Of a DNA stretch of 5,137 nt, positions 4,785-5,137 are shown piece by piece. The notes beneath the pieces were generated by a model. It searched no databases, was not told where the DNA came from, and was given only the letters and a program-made list of their open reading frames with translations. Position numbers and translations under genes: made by a program. The DNA comes from Campylobacterota bacterium. GTDB lineage: Bacteria > Campylobacterota > Campylobacteria > Campylobacterales > Sulfurovaceae. Within the stretch, counting starts at the first letter, position 1, and each line of letters opens with the position of its first letter. Location of the stretch: NCBI GenBank assembly GCA_003646505.1, contig QMKT01000140.1, forward strand, positions 1-5,137, written 5' to 3'.

Positions 4785-5137
4785 TATGGTTTTTTCTACT
4801 GCTTCAACTTCTTTATATACGATACCTTCAGGTACAGCTTCAGAGTGAAGTTGTACTGCACACTGTTTGAAGTTTGGTTCAAAAGATTTGGGATCAAAGT
4901 CACCAATACTTACTGCATTGATGAGATGGTCACTGTAGTGAAATGGTACAAAACAGTTCCCCTCACGTACGACAGAGGTGACCTTGACAATAAGATTCTC
5001 TACCTTACCTCGCTTTGATGCGATGGTGATCCTGTCTCCACTCTCTACCTTTAGTTTTTCGGCATCACTTGGGCTAAGTTCTATCCACGATTCTGGTGCT
5101 AGATCATTGAGTATGGCAATCTCTTTGGTTTTAGTTC
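4776..5137 (-). CDS. Molybdopterin oxidoreductase, C-terminal part (nitrate reductase-like); 5' end missing
   Basis: The frame is open from the right edge and gives the last 119 residues of a molybdoenzyme of the DMSO-reductase family. The fragment is the molybdopterin-dinucleotide-binding C-terminal domain. It starts at TKTKEIAILNDLAPE, then has a WIELSPSDAEKLKVESGD core, a KRGKVE strand, FVPFHY (fragment residues 62-67) and NAVSIGDFDPKSFEPNFKQ (73-91) ending in CAVQL. The FVPFHY and (N)A-V-(x)-DP-S-P-(x)-K-CAV pattern is closest in my memory to assimilatory nitrate reductases (NasA/NarB type). NapA ends similarly, and formate dehydrogenases share the domain. The iron-sulfur and Mo-binding parts lie outside the window, so the substrate is inferred only. 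A tail of about 23 residues (HSEAVPEG onward) follows the domain. It is convergent with, and overlaps by 6 bp, the small gene on the other strand. Confidence 0.88.
   Translation of the reverse strand, partial: TKTKEIAILNDLAPESWIELSPSDAEKLKVESGDRITIASKRGKVENLIVKVTSVVREGNCFVPFHYSDHLINAVSIGDFDPKSFEPNFKQCAVQLHSEAVPEGIVYKEVEAVEKTIEL

Overview
The window most likely comes from a facultatively anaerobic or microaerophilic bacterium of the Campylobacterota (a Sulfurimonas/Sulfurovum/Arcobacter-like lineage). The DNA is A+T-rich. The class I ribonucleotide reductase beta chain has the same overall layout and a similar C-terminal tail as the Helicobacter/Campylobacter NrdB proteins I remember, and the promoters have clear -10 boxes without a usable -35. 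The genus is an inference; no search was run.

Layout from left to right. (1) 1-2018, minus strand: the anaerobic (class III) ribonucleotide reductase NrdD, open at the left edge just before its zinc ribbon and glycyl-radical tail. (2) 2019-2170: the nrdD control region, with two Crp/Fnr-type operators and a -10 box. (3) 2171-3181, minus strand: a divergent GAPDH/erythrose-4-phosphate dehydrogenase-family enzyme. (4) 3182-3349: a divergent control region with two more Crp/Fnr-type operators, back to back. (5) 3350-4363, plus strand: class I ribonucleotide reductase small subunit NrdB. (6) 4389-4781, plus strand: a small conserved protein of unknown function, in an apparent operon with nrdB. 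(7) 4776-5137, minus strand: the C-terminal end of a molybdopterin oxidoreductase, most like a nitrate reductase. Its stop region overlaps that of gene 6 by 6 bp.

How the parts fit. Both ribonucleotide reductase types make deoxyribonucleotides. NrdD works only without oxygen, while NrdB normally needs oxygen to form its tyrosyl radical. The most striking signal is regulatory. The promoters of nrdD, the GAPDH-like gene and nrdB share one architecture: TTGACA-N4-(A/G)TCAA, whose first six bases (TTGACA) lie exactly 30 bases before a TATAAT-like -10. This is the geometry of a class II (-41.5) Crp/Fnr-activated promoter. A single Crp/Fnr-family regulator therefore probably controls all three units. 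A fourth, perfect FNR-consensus site sits inside a 24-bp perfect palindrome further upstream of nrdD. I see no RNA genes, mobile elements, CRISPR arrays or convincing intrinsic terminators.
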